Shown piece after piece: positions 14,623 to 21,365 of a stretch of 23,608 bases of DNA (its first letter is position 1; each line of letters starts with the position of its first letter). The notes beneath the pieces are model-generated. The model worked only from the letters and a program-made list of their open reading frames with translations, was not told where the DNA came from and ran no database searches. A program made the position numbers and the translations under genes. Source of the DNA: JBBQVS01 sp038211295 (lineage in GTDB: Bacteria; Chloroflexota; Ktedonobacteria; Ktedonobacterales; Ktedonobacteraceae); assembly GCA_038211295.1 (NCBI GenBank), contig JBBQVS010000064.1:1-23608 (forward strand), in the 5' to 3' direction.

Positions 14623-17127
14623 TTATTGATATAAAATTATGCAGGCGATGCCCGGCACAACAACGGTTCCCGCCGCTTGACCAAGCGATGCTTCCCCGAC
14701 GTGGCCCTGTGTGCCGACAATCGTCCAGCTTCCCTCTGGGAGCACAATGATGGCGTTGGCTCTGGTGGGATTGTATATCACAACGATGTTTGTCCACGCG
14801 TCACCATTGGCATGTCCTGTAAGTTGAAACGCTACTGTGTTGTCGGGACTGCCAATGAAGTTGAGATGCTTGCGTACATCGTCCGCAGAGCGGAGCCGAA
14901 ACGCGGGATGGTTGTTGCGTAAGTGAATTAGGCCGGCGTAATAGTCAAATACATCGTGATGCCGCGCCTTGCGCCCCCAATCGAACTGGTTTACCGCGTC
15001 ACCTGCGTTGTAACTGTTGTCGTTCCCATTTTTCGTTCGCAGAAATTCATCACCACCTTGAATAAACGGTTGCCCCTGCGATGTAAACACAATCGCCATG
15101 ACAAGTTCTTGCATCAAGATGCGATCATACTCTGTGTCGTCCCCATTGCTGATCGCGATTTTATCCCACAACGTGTAATTATCATGACTTGTCGCGTAGT
15201 TGACGGTCTCGCCCGGTGCTGCCGCGAAGCTATCGATACTACCCATTACACTCGTTTTGACGGGACCACCCTGTCCCACTGAACCCGTTGGGAACCCCCG
15301 ATTGTGCGCGTCGAACATACTACCCACCAGCGCGTTTCGCATATCGTCGTTGAACGCACCAAAGCCAAGTCCCTTTTGCTGCCCCTTGGTAACAAGTTCA
15401 GCACCCGCCAGAGCGGAACCACCACCCATCCAGGGTTCACCATAGAGCAGTGCGTTCGGATTGAGCGTGTGCAGTTCCTCAGACGCCCGCTTCATTGTGC
15501 TGACGCCAATCAGTGCCATCAGGTCGAAGCGGAAGCCATCGACATGATACTCCTGCATCCAGTAGCGCAACGAGTCGCAGACGAATTTCTGCACCATTGG
15601 GCGTTCCGTCGCCAGTTCGTTGCCAACTCCTGACCCGTTTGTGTAATAGCCAGAATAGTCCGTGCGATAATAATACTGCGGCACCAGTTTGTTAAAATCT
15701 GAGTCGAACGTAACGTAGGTGTGGTTATACACAACGTCCAAAATAACGCCGATGTTCGCCTGATGCAAGCTCTGCACGAGTCGTTTGAATTCCGTCACAC
15801 GCGCAGTACCATGCGGAATCGTGGCATATGCTCCCTCTGGCACATTGTAGTTGCGCGGATCGTAGCCCCAGTTATACTGATCTGGGGCGTTCTCATCGAC
15901 GCTCGCGAACTCTTCGACGGGCAAGAGTTGCACATGACTGATACCCAGTTGTACGAGGCTATCAACTCCCGTCACTACATCGTCTGGCCCCTTTGTATCG
16001 CGCTCGGTAAAGGCGAGGTAACGGCCTTTGTTGGTCATACCGGAATTTTGATGAATGGAAAAGTCGCGCACATGCACCTCGTACACAACCGCGTCAACAG
16101 GATTTGCCAGTGTTTTGTGTGCGTCCGTCTCCCACTCATTCGGGTTCGTCGCGGCAAGTTGCACAATCATACCGCGTATACCGTTGACCGCGATTGCTCG
16201 CACGTAAGGGTCTACAACGGTCTGGGTCACGCCATGTATGGTGACAAGGTACAGGTAGTACCAGTTCGCGAAATCGCCCTCGGCCCGCGCGTACCATGTG
16301 CCTTGATCGCTTTTGTGCATCGCCACTTGCCGCGTCAATGCCCCCATTTCGCTGTTATAGAGTAGCACCTGCACATCTGACGCAGTGGGCGACCACACAC
16401 GGAACGTGGTCGCCTCCGAGGTATAGGTATCGCCAAGGTCATCACCAGTGTACTGGTAACGAACGTTGTTCAAGACGCTACGCGGCACAACGCTGTTCTG
16501 TCCGCGTTCCGCGAGCGTCACGAGCAGCGCGTCTGTGATATCGGGTGCATCCGCGAGCGTTATGGCGAGCAGATCGCTCAAAACGCCATCCGTTGAGGTT
16601 GGCAGGGTCGCGTGAGGTGCGTTAATGGAGTCGTATATCTCGCGCTGTCGTGTGGTCAGATCATACATTATATAGGAGAATACAACCGTCGCGCCACCCT
16701 CTGGCACGGTCAACACAGCATCGGCATAGGGAAGCGCGTTATCAAATGTACCGTTGAAGGCTATTTTGTAGTGAAACGTGCCAGAGGGAAGTTTGCCTGT
16801 GAACTGGTACAGGTTCTCGTTTACCTTCGTCATGCGGGTAACATCGTCGCAGGGATTCCACTCGCTTTGCGCTCCCAGCGCAAGTTGCAGGTTTCCAACA
16901 AGCGCCACGCGTTGCGGTTGTACGATGTCCACATTGGTAACGGTGAGTCTCGCGCCGTTTGTCTGATTCGTCACAACGACATCAGAGGAGTTAAAGGGCA
17001 ACCTCAGGGTGTCGGACAGCTTCACCACAACCGTCTTTTCATCTTCCAGATACGCATTGACCACATGAGACAGTGTAGCAATTTCTGGCACAGGTAACGA
17101 GGTGGAAACGGTAGCATCGCCTTCCAC
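14623..17127 (-). CDS. pulA: Type I pullulanase (GH13), cytosolic
   Basis: The enzyme cleaves alpha-1,6 branch links in pullulan, glycogen or starch fragments. From GTG 17127 it has 834 residues; GGAGG lies 7 bases before this GTG but only 1 base before the in-frame ATG at 17133, so the GTG is preferred. N-terminal beta domains (about 1-330) include an early-set/CBM48-like part (ATTFRVWSPTASDVQVLLY). The catalytic barrel carries the pullulanase type I signature YNWGYDP (418-424), region I DVVYNH, nucleophile Asp535 (DGFRFDLMALI), acid Glu564 (LLYGEPW) and Asp649 (ATSHDNYTLWD). The C-terminal domain ends at residue 834. No signal peptide is visible from this start, so it probably acts on glycogen or imported oligosaccharides inside the cell. 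No other glycogen gene is adjacent. Confidence 0.93.
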   Translation of the reverse strand: MEGDATVSTSLPVPEIATLSHVVNAYLEDEKTVVVKLSDTLRLPFNSSDVVVTNQTNGARLTVTNVDIVQPQRVALVGNLQLALGAQSEWNPCDDVTRMTKVNENLYQFTGKLPSGTFHYKIAFNGTFDNALPYADAVLTVPEGGATVVFSYIMYDLTTRQREIYDSINAPHATLPTSTDGVLSDLLAITLADAPDITDALLVTLAERGQNSVVPRSVLNNVRYQYTGDDLGDTYTSEATTFRVWSPTASDVQVLLYNSEMGALTRQVAMHKSDQGTWYARAEGDFANWYYLYLVTIHGVTQTVVDPYVRAIAVNGIRGMIVQLAATNPNEWETDAHKTLANPVDAVVYEVHVRDFSIHQNSGMTNKGRYLAFTERDTKGPDDVVTGVDSLVQLGISHVQLLPVEEFASVDENAPDQYNWGYDPRNYNVPEGAYATIPHGTARVTEFKRLVQSLHQANIGVILDVVYNHTYVTFDSDFNKLVPQYYYRTDYSGYYTNGSGVGNELATERPMVQKFVCDSLRYWMQEYHVDGFRFDLMALIGVSTMKRASEELHTLNPNALLYGEPWMGGGSALAGAELVTKGQQKGLGFGAFNDDMRNALVGSMFDAHNRGFPTGSVGQGGPVKTSVMGSIDSFAAAPGETVNYATSHDNYTLWDKIAISNGDDTEYDRILMQELVMAIVFTSQGQPFIQGGDEFLRTKNGNDNSYNAGDAVNQFDWGRKARHHDVFDYYAGLIHLRNNHPAFRLRSADDVRKHLNFIGSPDNTVAFQLTGHANGDAWTNIVVIYNPTRANAIIVLPEGSWTIVGTQGHVGEASLGQAAGTVVVPGIACIILYQ

Positions 17128-17167
17128 GGACATACCTCCATGTACTTCTCTAAATGGGTACACGCAA

Positions 17168-17229
17168 AGACCGATAGAGCGCATCCCCCCCGTGTGCTTG
17201 TCACCAACAGGGGAATGCTCCATCGGTCT
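17168..17229 (-). promoter_or_regulatory. Long bulged hairpin upstream of the pullulanase gene
   Basis: AGACCGAT (17168-17175) pairs with ATCGGTCT (17222-17229). The stem continues inward with GAGC (17177-17180) with GCTC (17217-17220) and CCCC with GGGG, with small bulges: about 18 paired bases around a 21-base loop. It lies about 40 bases before the GTG start on the minus strand. It could be a leader RNA structure for pullulanase; no known riboswitch is recognised. No strong promoter was found for either strand in the 230-base gap. Confidence 0.45.
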
Positions 17230-17357
17230 CTACTTAGACCTGAACAGCTTTCTACTTAATAAGACGAAGCAGACCGCTATTCCGTAGCACGGGCCATACA
17301 GGGTATCGTAGAATGGAAGAAATATTTGCAGAACAGTCAAAAACATGAGGAGCGATT

Positions 17358-18293
17358 ATGACTATCGTCACTCCATTGAATGCCACAACATGGCAGATTT
17401 CCCTGCCATTTCTGGGAGAAGAAGAGATTATTGGCTCTTACCTGCTCGCGGGAAACAACGAGCTAGCAATTATCGATCCGGGGCCGGAGAGTATGGTTGA
17501 GTCGCTCCTTGATGCCATTAGGCAGGCGGGCTTCGCACCACAGGATGTCACACACCTGCTCGCGACGCATGTCCATCTTGACCACGCGGGAGCCGTCGGT
17601 TCGCTGGTCAAACGAATGCCGCACGCACAGGTGTACGCCCACAGCAAAGGCATTCCACACTTGCTCGACACGACAAAAGTTGTCGCCAGCGCGACGCGTA
17701 TCTATGGCGGACGAATGCAACACCTGTGGGGCGCAATCGAGTCAACACCCGTCGAACGCTTGCACACGTTGGAAGCAGGCGATACACTTAACGTCGCGGG
17801 TCGGTGTTTAGAGGTGCATTATACACCGGGACATGCGGTACATCATGTGGTGTTCTTCGACGCTTCCTCCAAAGACCTCTTCGCGGGTGATGCGGCGGGG
17901 GTACGTCTGCAAGGCGTGGACTATGTGCGCCCACCCACACCTCCACCTGATATCGACCTCGAAGCGTGGTTTACCAGTATCGAGACCATCAATAAACTAC
18001 GCCCCGCGGTTCTCTATCTTGGACACTTTGGCGCAACTCACGACACCACGCGCCATCTTGCACGACTCACCACACAATTGCGCTCATGGGGCGATATCGT
18101 ACTACACGCTATGCGCGAAGGCAAAAATGAGCAAGAGATACTCGCTCTACTCATCGCACAAACGGAACCGGAGATATGGCGCGTCACCAACGACCCTACC
18201 ACTATTCCACGCTACGAAATCGCCACCAACTACGCTATGACGGTGCAAGGCTACATGCGCTACTGGCAAAAGAAACACCCCGAACGCTTGTAG
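17358..18293 (+). CDS. Metallo-beta-lactamase-fold hydrolase
   Basis: The 311-residue protein has a complete MBL metal site: H-x-H-x-D-H at residues 71-76 (THVHLDH), His159 (TPGHAVHH), Asp178 (FAGDAAG) and His223 (LGHFGA), enough for two zinc or iron ions. The C-terminal 80 residues form a helical extension with LRSWGDIVLHAMREGK, as in many 'MBL fold metallo-hydrolase' proteins related to glyoxalase II and RNase Z-like hydrolases. The reaction cannot be told from sequence; thioester or phosphoester hydrolysis are both possible. GAGGAG lies 6-7 bases before the ATG. It is a single gene, ending at a 24-bp inverted repeat shared with the convergent membrane-protein gene. Confidence 0.9.
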   Translation: MTIVTPLNATTWQISLPFLGEEEIIGSYLLAGNNELAIIDPGPESMVESLLDAIRQAGFAPQDVTHLLATHVHLDHAGAVGSLVKRMPHAQVYAHSKGIPHLLDTTKVVASATRIYGGRMQHLWGAIESTPVERLHTLEAGDTLNVAGRCLEVHYTPGHAVHHVVFFDASSKDLFAGDAAGVRLQGVDYVRPPTPPPDIDLEAWFTSIETINKLRPAVLYLGHFGATHDTTRHLARLTTQLRSWGDIVLHAMREGKNEQEILALLIAQTEPEIWRVTNDPTTIPRYEIATNYAMTVQGYMRYWQKKHPERL

Positions 18294-18295
18294 GA

Positions 18296-18367
18296 TAAAC
18301 CATGTTTTGTTGCGCGATGAACATTATCTGTATGAAGAGTGTGCATCGCGCAACAAAACATGGTTTA
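18296..18367. terminator. 24-bp perfect inverted repeat between convergent genes
   Basis: Bases 18296-18319 and 18344-18367 are exact reverse complements with a 24-base loop. The repeat begins 2 bases after the MBL gene stop and ends 3 bases before the stop of the convergent membrane-protein gene, so it fills the whole junction. Inside each arm is TTTTGTTGCGCG or its complement. There is no T run directly after the stem, so the role may be mRNA 3'-end formation rather than classic termination. Confidence 0.65.
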
Positions 18368-18370
18368 CAC

Positions 18371-18739
18371 TCACCCTTGCGTTCGATCACCCTCGTGTTC
18401 AAATATTTGGTCGTCGAGCGTAAGTTCTTCACCGCGCGCGACTGCTGCCGCGCGTCTCTCTTGCTCCTCATAGGGAAGAAGTTCTTCTGGCGATGAAGGA
18501 TTGATAACGCCAATCAATGTACGAATAATACCCGCGAGTACCACCAACGCGCCTATACCAATCAGGAGTCCTTCGGTAGAATACGCCCCGTTATGCAGAA
18601 GTGTGCCTACCCCAATCAAGAGGAGTCCCCCTAGCACAAGCAATAGACCGCTCCAGAGATATTTATTCCACTTGCTTCTTTCCGCTCGTTGTAATCTTCT
18701 CATGCGTCGTGCAAGACTTGCTCGTCGATTTGCTGCCAC
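18371..18739 (-). CDS. Small two-TM membrane protein, function unknown
   Basis: From GTG 18739 the protein has 122 residues. AAGGAG lies 6 bases before this GTG and would be inside the coding region if the ATG at 18772 were used. The N-terminus is strongly basic (NRRASLARRMRRLQRAERSK). Two hydrophobic segments lie at about 28-48 (Leu/Gly-rich) and 56-78. The C-terminus is acidic and cytosolic under the positive-inside rule. No family is recognised. It has its own promoter, divergent from that of marR, so joint control with the MarR-HlyD pair is possible. Confidence 0.75.
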   Translation of the reverse strand: MAANRRASLARRMRRLQRAERSKWNKYLWSGLLLVLGGLLLIGVGTLLHNGAYSTEGLLIGIGALVVLAGIIRTLIGVINPSSPEELLPYEEQERRAAAVARGEELTLDDQIFEHEGDRTQG

Positions 18740-18802
18740 GCAATACTCCTTCTTTCTTCTATAGAGAACCATAGATGTCAGGCTACGCTTACCTCGCTAC
18801 AA

Positions 18803-18831
18803 ATTATACGCTATAACCATGCGGTGAACAA
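18803..18831 (-). promoter_or_regulatory. Promoter of the small membrane-protein gene
   Basis: On the minus strand TTGTTC (18826-18831) and a perfect TATAAT (18803-18808) are 17 bases apart. The leader to GTG 18739 would be about 57 bases. Confidence 0.7.
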
Positions 18832-18851
18832 TTTTTCTTTGTGCGACCAGC

Positions 18852-18880
18852 TTGACAAGCATAGTATGGCCCCTTATAAT
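18852..18880 (+). promoter_or_regulatory. Consensus promoter of the marR-hlyD pair
   Basis: TTGACA (18852-18857) and TATAAT (18875-18880) are 17 bases apart, a perfect consensus. It lies inside the longest open frame of marR, so that frame's first 29 codons cannot be translated from this promoter. Confidence 0.85.
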
Positions 18881-18899
18881 ATGGGAGGAAACTATAAGG
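18872..18899. promoter_or_regulatory. Inverted repeat over the marR promoter, possible MarR operator
   Basis: CCTTATA (18872-18878) and TATAAGG (18893-18899) are reverse complements, 14 bases apart. The left arm overlaps the -10 element and the right arm the ribosome site. MarR repressors often bind such sites in their own promoter; binding here is inferred only from position. Confidence 0.4.
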
Positions 18900-18902
18900 A
18901 GG
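18896..18902 (+). promoter_or_regulatory. Ribosome binding site that fixes the marR start
   Basis: AAGGAGG stands 8 bases before a TTG codon at 18911-18913. No ATG or GTG in the marR frame is at suitable distance, so the TTG is the likely start. Confidence 0.7.
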
Positions 18903-18910
18903 TCAATGAA

Positions 18911-19429
18911 TTGCAGATCAGGCCGGACAAATTGCCTAGACACGAAATGATGCGGAAGCAAGCACAAGAGGTTATGAAGGTTGACGAAGATACCGTGGAA
19001 GCGTACTGGTCATTTTTGCATGTAGCGCGTCAGATACTCGCGGCCTTTCAGGGTCGTCTTGAGCGTCATGGCCTTTCGGACGGTAAGTTGGTATTGCTTA
19101 TGCTACTACGGTATGCCCCCGACAGTAGTTTGACACCCTCAGAGTTGGCGGAGCGGTGCGAGGTGACACGCGGAACCATCACGGGCTTGCTTGACGGTCT
19201 CGAACGCGCGGGCTTCATCGAACGCAAGAATCATCCTGATGATCGGCGGATGCTCACAATCCGTCTGACGGAGCAGGGGTTGGCATTCATCGACGAAATG
19301 TTCCCCAGGCATTTTCAACGCTTTGGCGCAATGATTAAACGGGCAAATTTAAGTCAGGATGAGCAACAGCAATTCATAACGATACTCAAAAAAATTCAGC
19401 ACGGTATTCCGGCTCTGCTCGAAGAATAA
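18911..19429 (+). CDS. MarR family transcriptional regulator
   Basis: From the TTG start the protein has 172 residues. It has the MarR layout: helices for dimerisation at both ends and a winged helix-turn-helix at about residues 75-115. The DNA-reading part is LTPSELAERCEVTRGTITGL, followed by LERAGFIERKNHPDDRRMLTIRLT, in which DDRR is the conserved wing motif. The consensus promoter and AAGGAGG upstream decide the start. hlyD follows 45 bases later in the same direction, so the two are probably cotranscribed and the regulator controls this adaptor gene and itself. The ligand is unknown; phenolic or drug-like compounds are common for the family. Confidence 0.92.
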   Translation: MQIRPDKLPRHEMMRKQAQEVMKVDEDTVEAYWSFLHVARQILAAFQGRLERHGLSDGKLVLLMLLRYAPDSSLTPSELAERCEVTRGTITGLLDGLERAGFIERKNHPDDRRMLTIRLTEQGLAFIDEMFPRHFQRFGAMIKRANLSQDEQQQFITILKKIQHGIPALLEE

Positions 19430-19474
19430 CTTTTTCAGACCTACTTTTTTTCTCTTGAAAGGAGACCATGTATA

Positions 19475-20128
19475 ATGCGTCGCGCAATTCTTATTCAATC
19501 GCTTATCATACTGGCATTTCTTGCTATTCTTGGTGGCATCGGCTACTACTGGTACAATAGCTACATGTACTACACCACCGATGACGCGCAGGTCAACGGT
19601 CAGATCGTCAACATCAGTGCGCCAGGGAGTGGGCAGCTCGCCACGCTTTCCGTGAAACAGGGCGACAAGGTAAATGCAGGTCAGACCATCGGTGCCATTA
19701 CCGTCGCGGGCGCGAACGGGCAAAGCAACTCTGTAAGCATCACAAGCCCGATCAATGGGACAATTGTCCAGGTTCCCGCCGTACAGGGTCAGGGCGTCGC
19801 TGCCGGTTTGACGGTTGCTCAAGTGACCGATCTGGGCAATACAACCATTATTGCTTATGTCGATGAGAATACGATCAGCAACGTCGTTGCCGGACAAGAA
19901 GTTGATGTCAAAGTCGATGCCTATAATGGTACAAGCTATAAAGGGCATGTTCAGCAGATTGTCAAGGCAACGGCGGGTTCCTTCTCACTTCTGCCCACAC
20001 AAGATAACGCGAGTGGCAACTTTACCAAAGTTGGGCAGCGTGTTCCGGTTATCATCACGCTCAACAGCAGTGGCGGCACCGATCTTGTCCCCGGCATGAG
20101 TGCCGAGGTTACAATTCACATCCACTAA
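19475..20128 (+). CDS. HlyD/EmrA-type membrane fusion protein, short form without coiled-coil hairpin
   Basis: The 217-residue protein has an N-terminal membrane anchor (about 5-27), then TTDDAQVNGQIVNISAPGSG, the usual EmrA-type opening of the biotinyl-lipoyl domain (about 42-118). A beta-barrel part follows (VDENTISNVVAGQEVDVKVDAY) and the conserved FSLLPTQDNASGNFTKVGQRVPV. The two halves of the lipoyl domain are joined by only about a dozen residues, where EmrA has a long helical hairpin. This fits a monoderm cell with no outer-membrane channel to reach. AAAGGAG lies 10 bases before the ATG. EmrA-type adaptors work with DHA2 exporters; none is adjacent, and the nearest in the window is at 5181 under a different regulator. 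Confidence 0.88.
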   Translation: MRRAILIQSLIILAFLAILGGIGYYWYNSYMYYTTDDAQVNGQIVNISAPGSGQLATLSVKQGDKVNAGQTIGAITVAGANGQSNSVSITSPINGTIVQVPAVQGQGVAAGLTVAQVTDLGNTTIIAYVDENTISNVVAGQEVDVKVDAYNGTSYKGHVQQIVKATAGSFSLLPTQDNASGNFTKVGQRVPVIITLNSSGGTDLVPGMSAEVTIHIH

Positions 20129-20200
20129 TTCAAGTACAGGGAAGTAGAACATCATTTGGGGAATGATACATACAGGAGAGTAGGAGTGTGATAAGGGGCA

Positions 20201-20303
20201 TGGCGCGGGCAAGCCGCGCCACTACTATACACGAACTCACGTGGCAGAGCCACGAAGTGGCGATACCCCGTAGTATAGTAGTGACAGGGGCGAGCCGCTG
20301 TCA
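20201..20303. repeat. Compound palindromic repeat element 2 (REPIN-like)
   Basis: Same architecture as the element at 14459-14577, reversed. Left hairpin TGGCGCGG-GCAAG-CCGCGCCA (20201-20221) runs into CTACTATAC. The centre has CGTGGC-AGA-GCCACG (20240-20254). GTATAGTAG (20273-20281) leads into a right hairpin TGACAGGGG / CCGCTGTCA (20282-20303) with one mismatch. It sits between the convergent hlyD and pfkB-family genes. No transposase is encoded in it. Confidence 0.75.
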
Positions 20304-20412
20304 TGCCCGCCGCTTGCCCGCGCCATACACCTGTTTTGTCCGCGCGAGCCGCGCAATGCCCCTATTTTGTCCGCGCGAGCCGCGCCATGCTCCTGTTTCC
20401 CCTGTCATGTCC
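20304..20412. repeat. Decayed hairpin and three 31-bp tandem repeats
   Basis: After a broken hairpin copy (20305-20324; on the minus strand TGGCGCGGGCAAGCGGCGGG), three 31-base units follow without gaps: 20320-20350, 20351-20381 and 20382-20412. Units 1 and 2 share CCTRTTTTGTCCGCGCGAGC; unit 3 keeps GCGCCATGCTCCTGTTT and then diverges. The array ends 7 bases before the stop of the convergent sugar-kinase gene. There are no unique spacers, so it is not a CRISPR array. Confidence 0.7.
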
Positions 20413-20419
20413 TTTGAAT

Positions 20420-21364
20420 CTACTTTATCTTGTTTAAGCTTGCCTCGACCATTGCCAGAGTTGGGATACCTTGTGTCCCCTGTTGCTCTATCGAGAACGA
20501 AGCCGCGCAATTCGCGAAGTCTACGGCGCGGAGGGCGTCTTCGTCTTGATAGAGGGAGACGAGGAAAGCGGCGGCGAACACGTCGCCTGCGCCCGTTGGG
20601 TCTATCTCGCGTGCCGAGTACGCAGGGAAGTGGTGCGCGACTCCATGTTGAAACAGGGTCGCGCCATGCCGTCCATCGGTAGCGACTAGAAGCGGGACGC
20701 GTGTGCTCCACGCGTATAGCAAGGCATCGGCATCGGCGCGGTTCCCGTTCGCGAAGGGCAGCAGATCGTCATGGCTTAAAATCAGCACATCAAGCAGGGG
20801 CAAGACCTGCTCCGCTAGCATCCAGGGTGTGGGCCAGACGCGCCCGTTAGCATCCCAACGACGCAACCAACCCTGCGGTGTCGCAGCAATCAACGCACCC
20901 GTTCGGCGTTGAAAGAGGGCGACTAGCGCGGGTGTAATCTCCTGTGCTAGTGGGCCAAGCAGTACGATTGGCGTATCGCGCCACAAGTGAGGAACGTCCG
21001 TCACGGCCAACGTGTTGGCGCGTGTGTGAAGATATTGTATGCGAAAGCCCTGTGTATAAGTATTGCTAAACGTTGTTGTCTCGCTAGTGGGGCGAATGTG
21101 CCACGCGATATTTGGCAACGCATGGACAAGTTCTTGCCCGAACGTGGGCGCGGCGCAGGTGACGACACCCGCCGCTAATCCTAAACGGTAGGCGGCGAGG
21201 GCGGCAAAGGTTACGGTGCCGCCGGGCAAAAATGAGCCATCGCGCTGTATGTCACGCGTCACATGTCCAAGCGTCAAAAATTGTAAAGGAAAAGGTGGAG
21301 ATGAGTTCCTTTCATCTCCACCTTTTCCCGCGCTATTTTCAGGGACATCCGATTGGTCTGACAT
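20420..21364 (-). CDS. PfkB-family carbohydrate kinase
   Basis: The 314-residue protein belongs to the ribokinase/PfkB family, which phosphorylates sugars or nucleosides with ATP. Visible motifs are the sugar-binding PGGTVTFAA (47-55), ATDGRHGATLF (228-238) and the signature IDPTGAGDVFAAAF (254-267), with catalytic Asp261 and its anion hole. The substrate cannot be told. The ATG lies 1 base after the jag stop, and GGAAG inside the jag end is a suitable ribosome site, so the two are probably coupled. The first 28 residues are polar, precede the first beta strand (FLTLGHVTRD) and include a strong hairpin in the DNA. A start at TTG codon 30 is possible but has no ribosome site. In related gene clusters this place after jag is often held by mnmE. 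Confidence 0.88.
   Translation of the reverse strand: MSDQSDVPENSAGKGGDERNSSPPFPLQFLTLGHVTRDIQRDGSFLPGGTVTFAALAAYRLGLAAGVVTCAAPTFGQELVHALPNIAWHIRPTSETTTFSNTYTQGFRIQYLHTRANTLAVTDVPHLWRDTPIVLLGPLAQEITPALVALFQRRTGALIAATPQGWLRRWDANGRVWPTPWMLAEQVLPLLDVLILSHDDLLPFANGNRADADALLYAWSTRVPLLVATDGRHGATLFQHGVAHHFPAYSAREIDPTGAGDVFAAAFLVSLYQDEDALRAVDFANCAASFSIEQQGTQGIPTLAMVEASLNKIK
21288..21328 (-). terminator. 17-bp perfect hairpin in the 5' coding part of the PfkB-family gene
   Basis: On the minus strand GGAAAAGGTGGAGATGA (21328-21312) pairs perfectly with 21304-21288 around a 7-base loop, and the following bases are T-rich (TTTACAATTTTT). It has the form of an intrinsic terminator, yet lies in codons 13-26 of the kinase gene, about 40-75 bases after the jag stop. 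It may end or attenuate the yidC-jag transcript. Confidence 0.5.
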
Positions 21365-21365
21365 G

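Noticed and set aside
20320..20412. 31-bp repeats as a CRISPR array
   Set aside because: The units are contiguous, with no unique spacers, and no cas gene is present.
20188..20682. Plus-strand open frame of 164 codons
   Set aside because: It runs through the repeat element and then antisense to the PfkB-family gene; its Arg-rich composition is that of a shadow frame.
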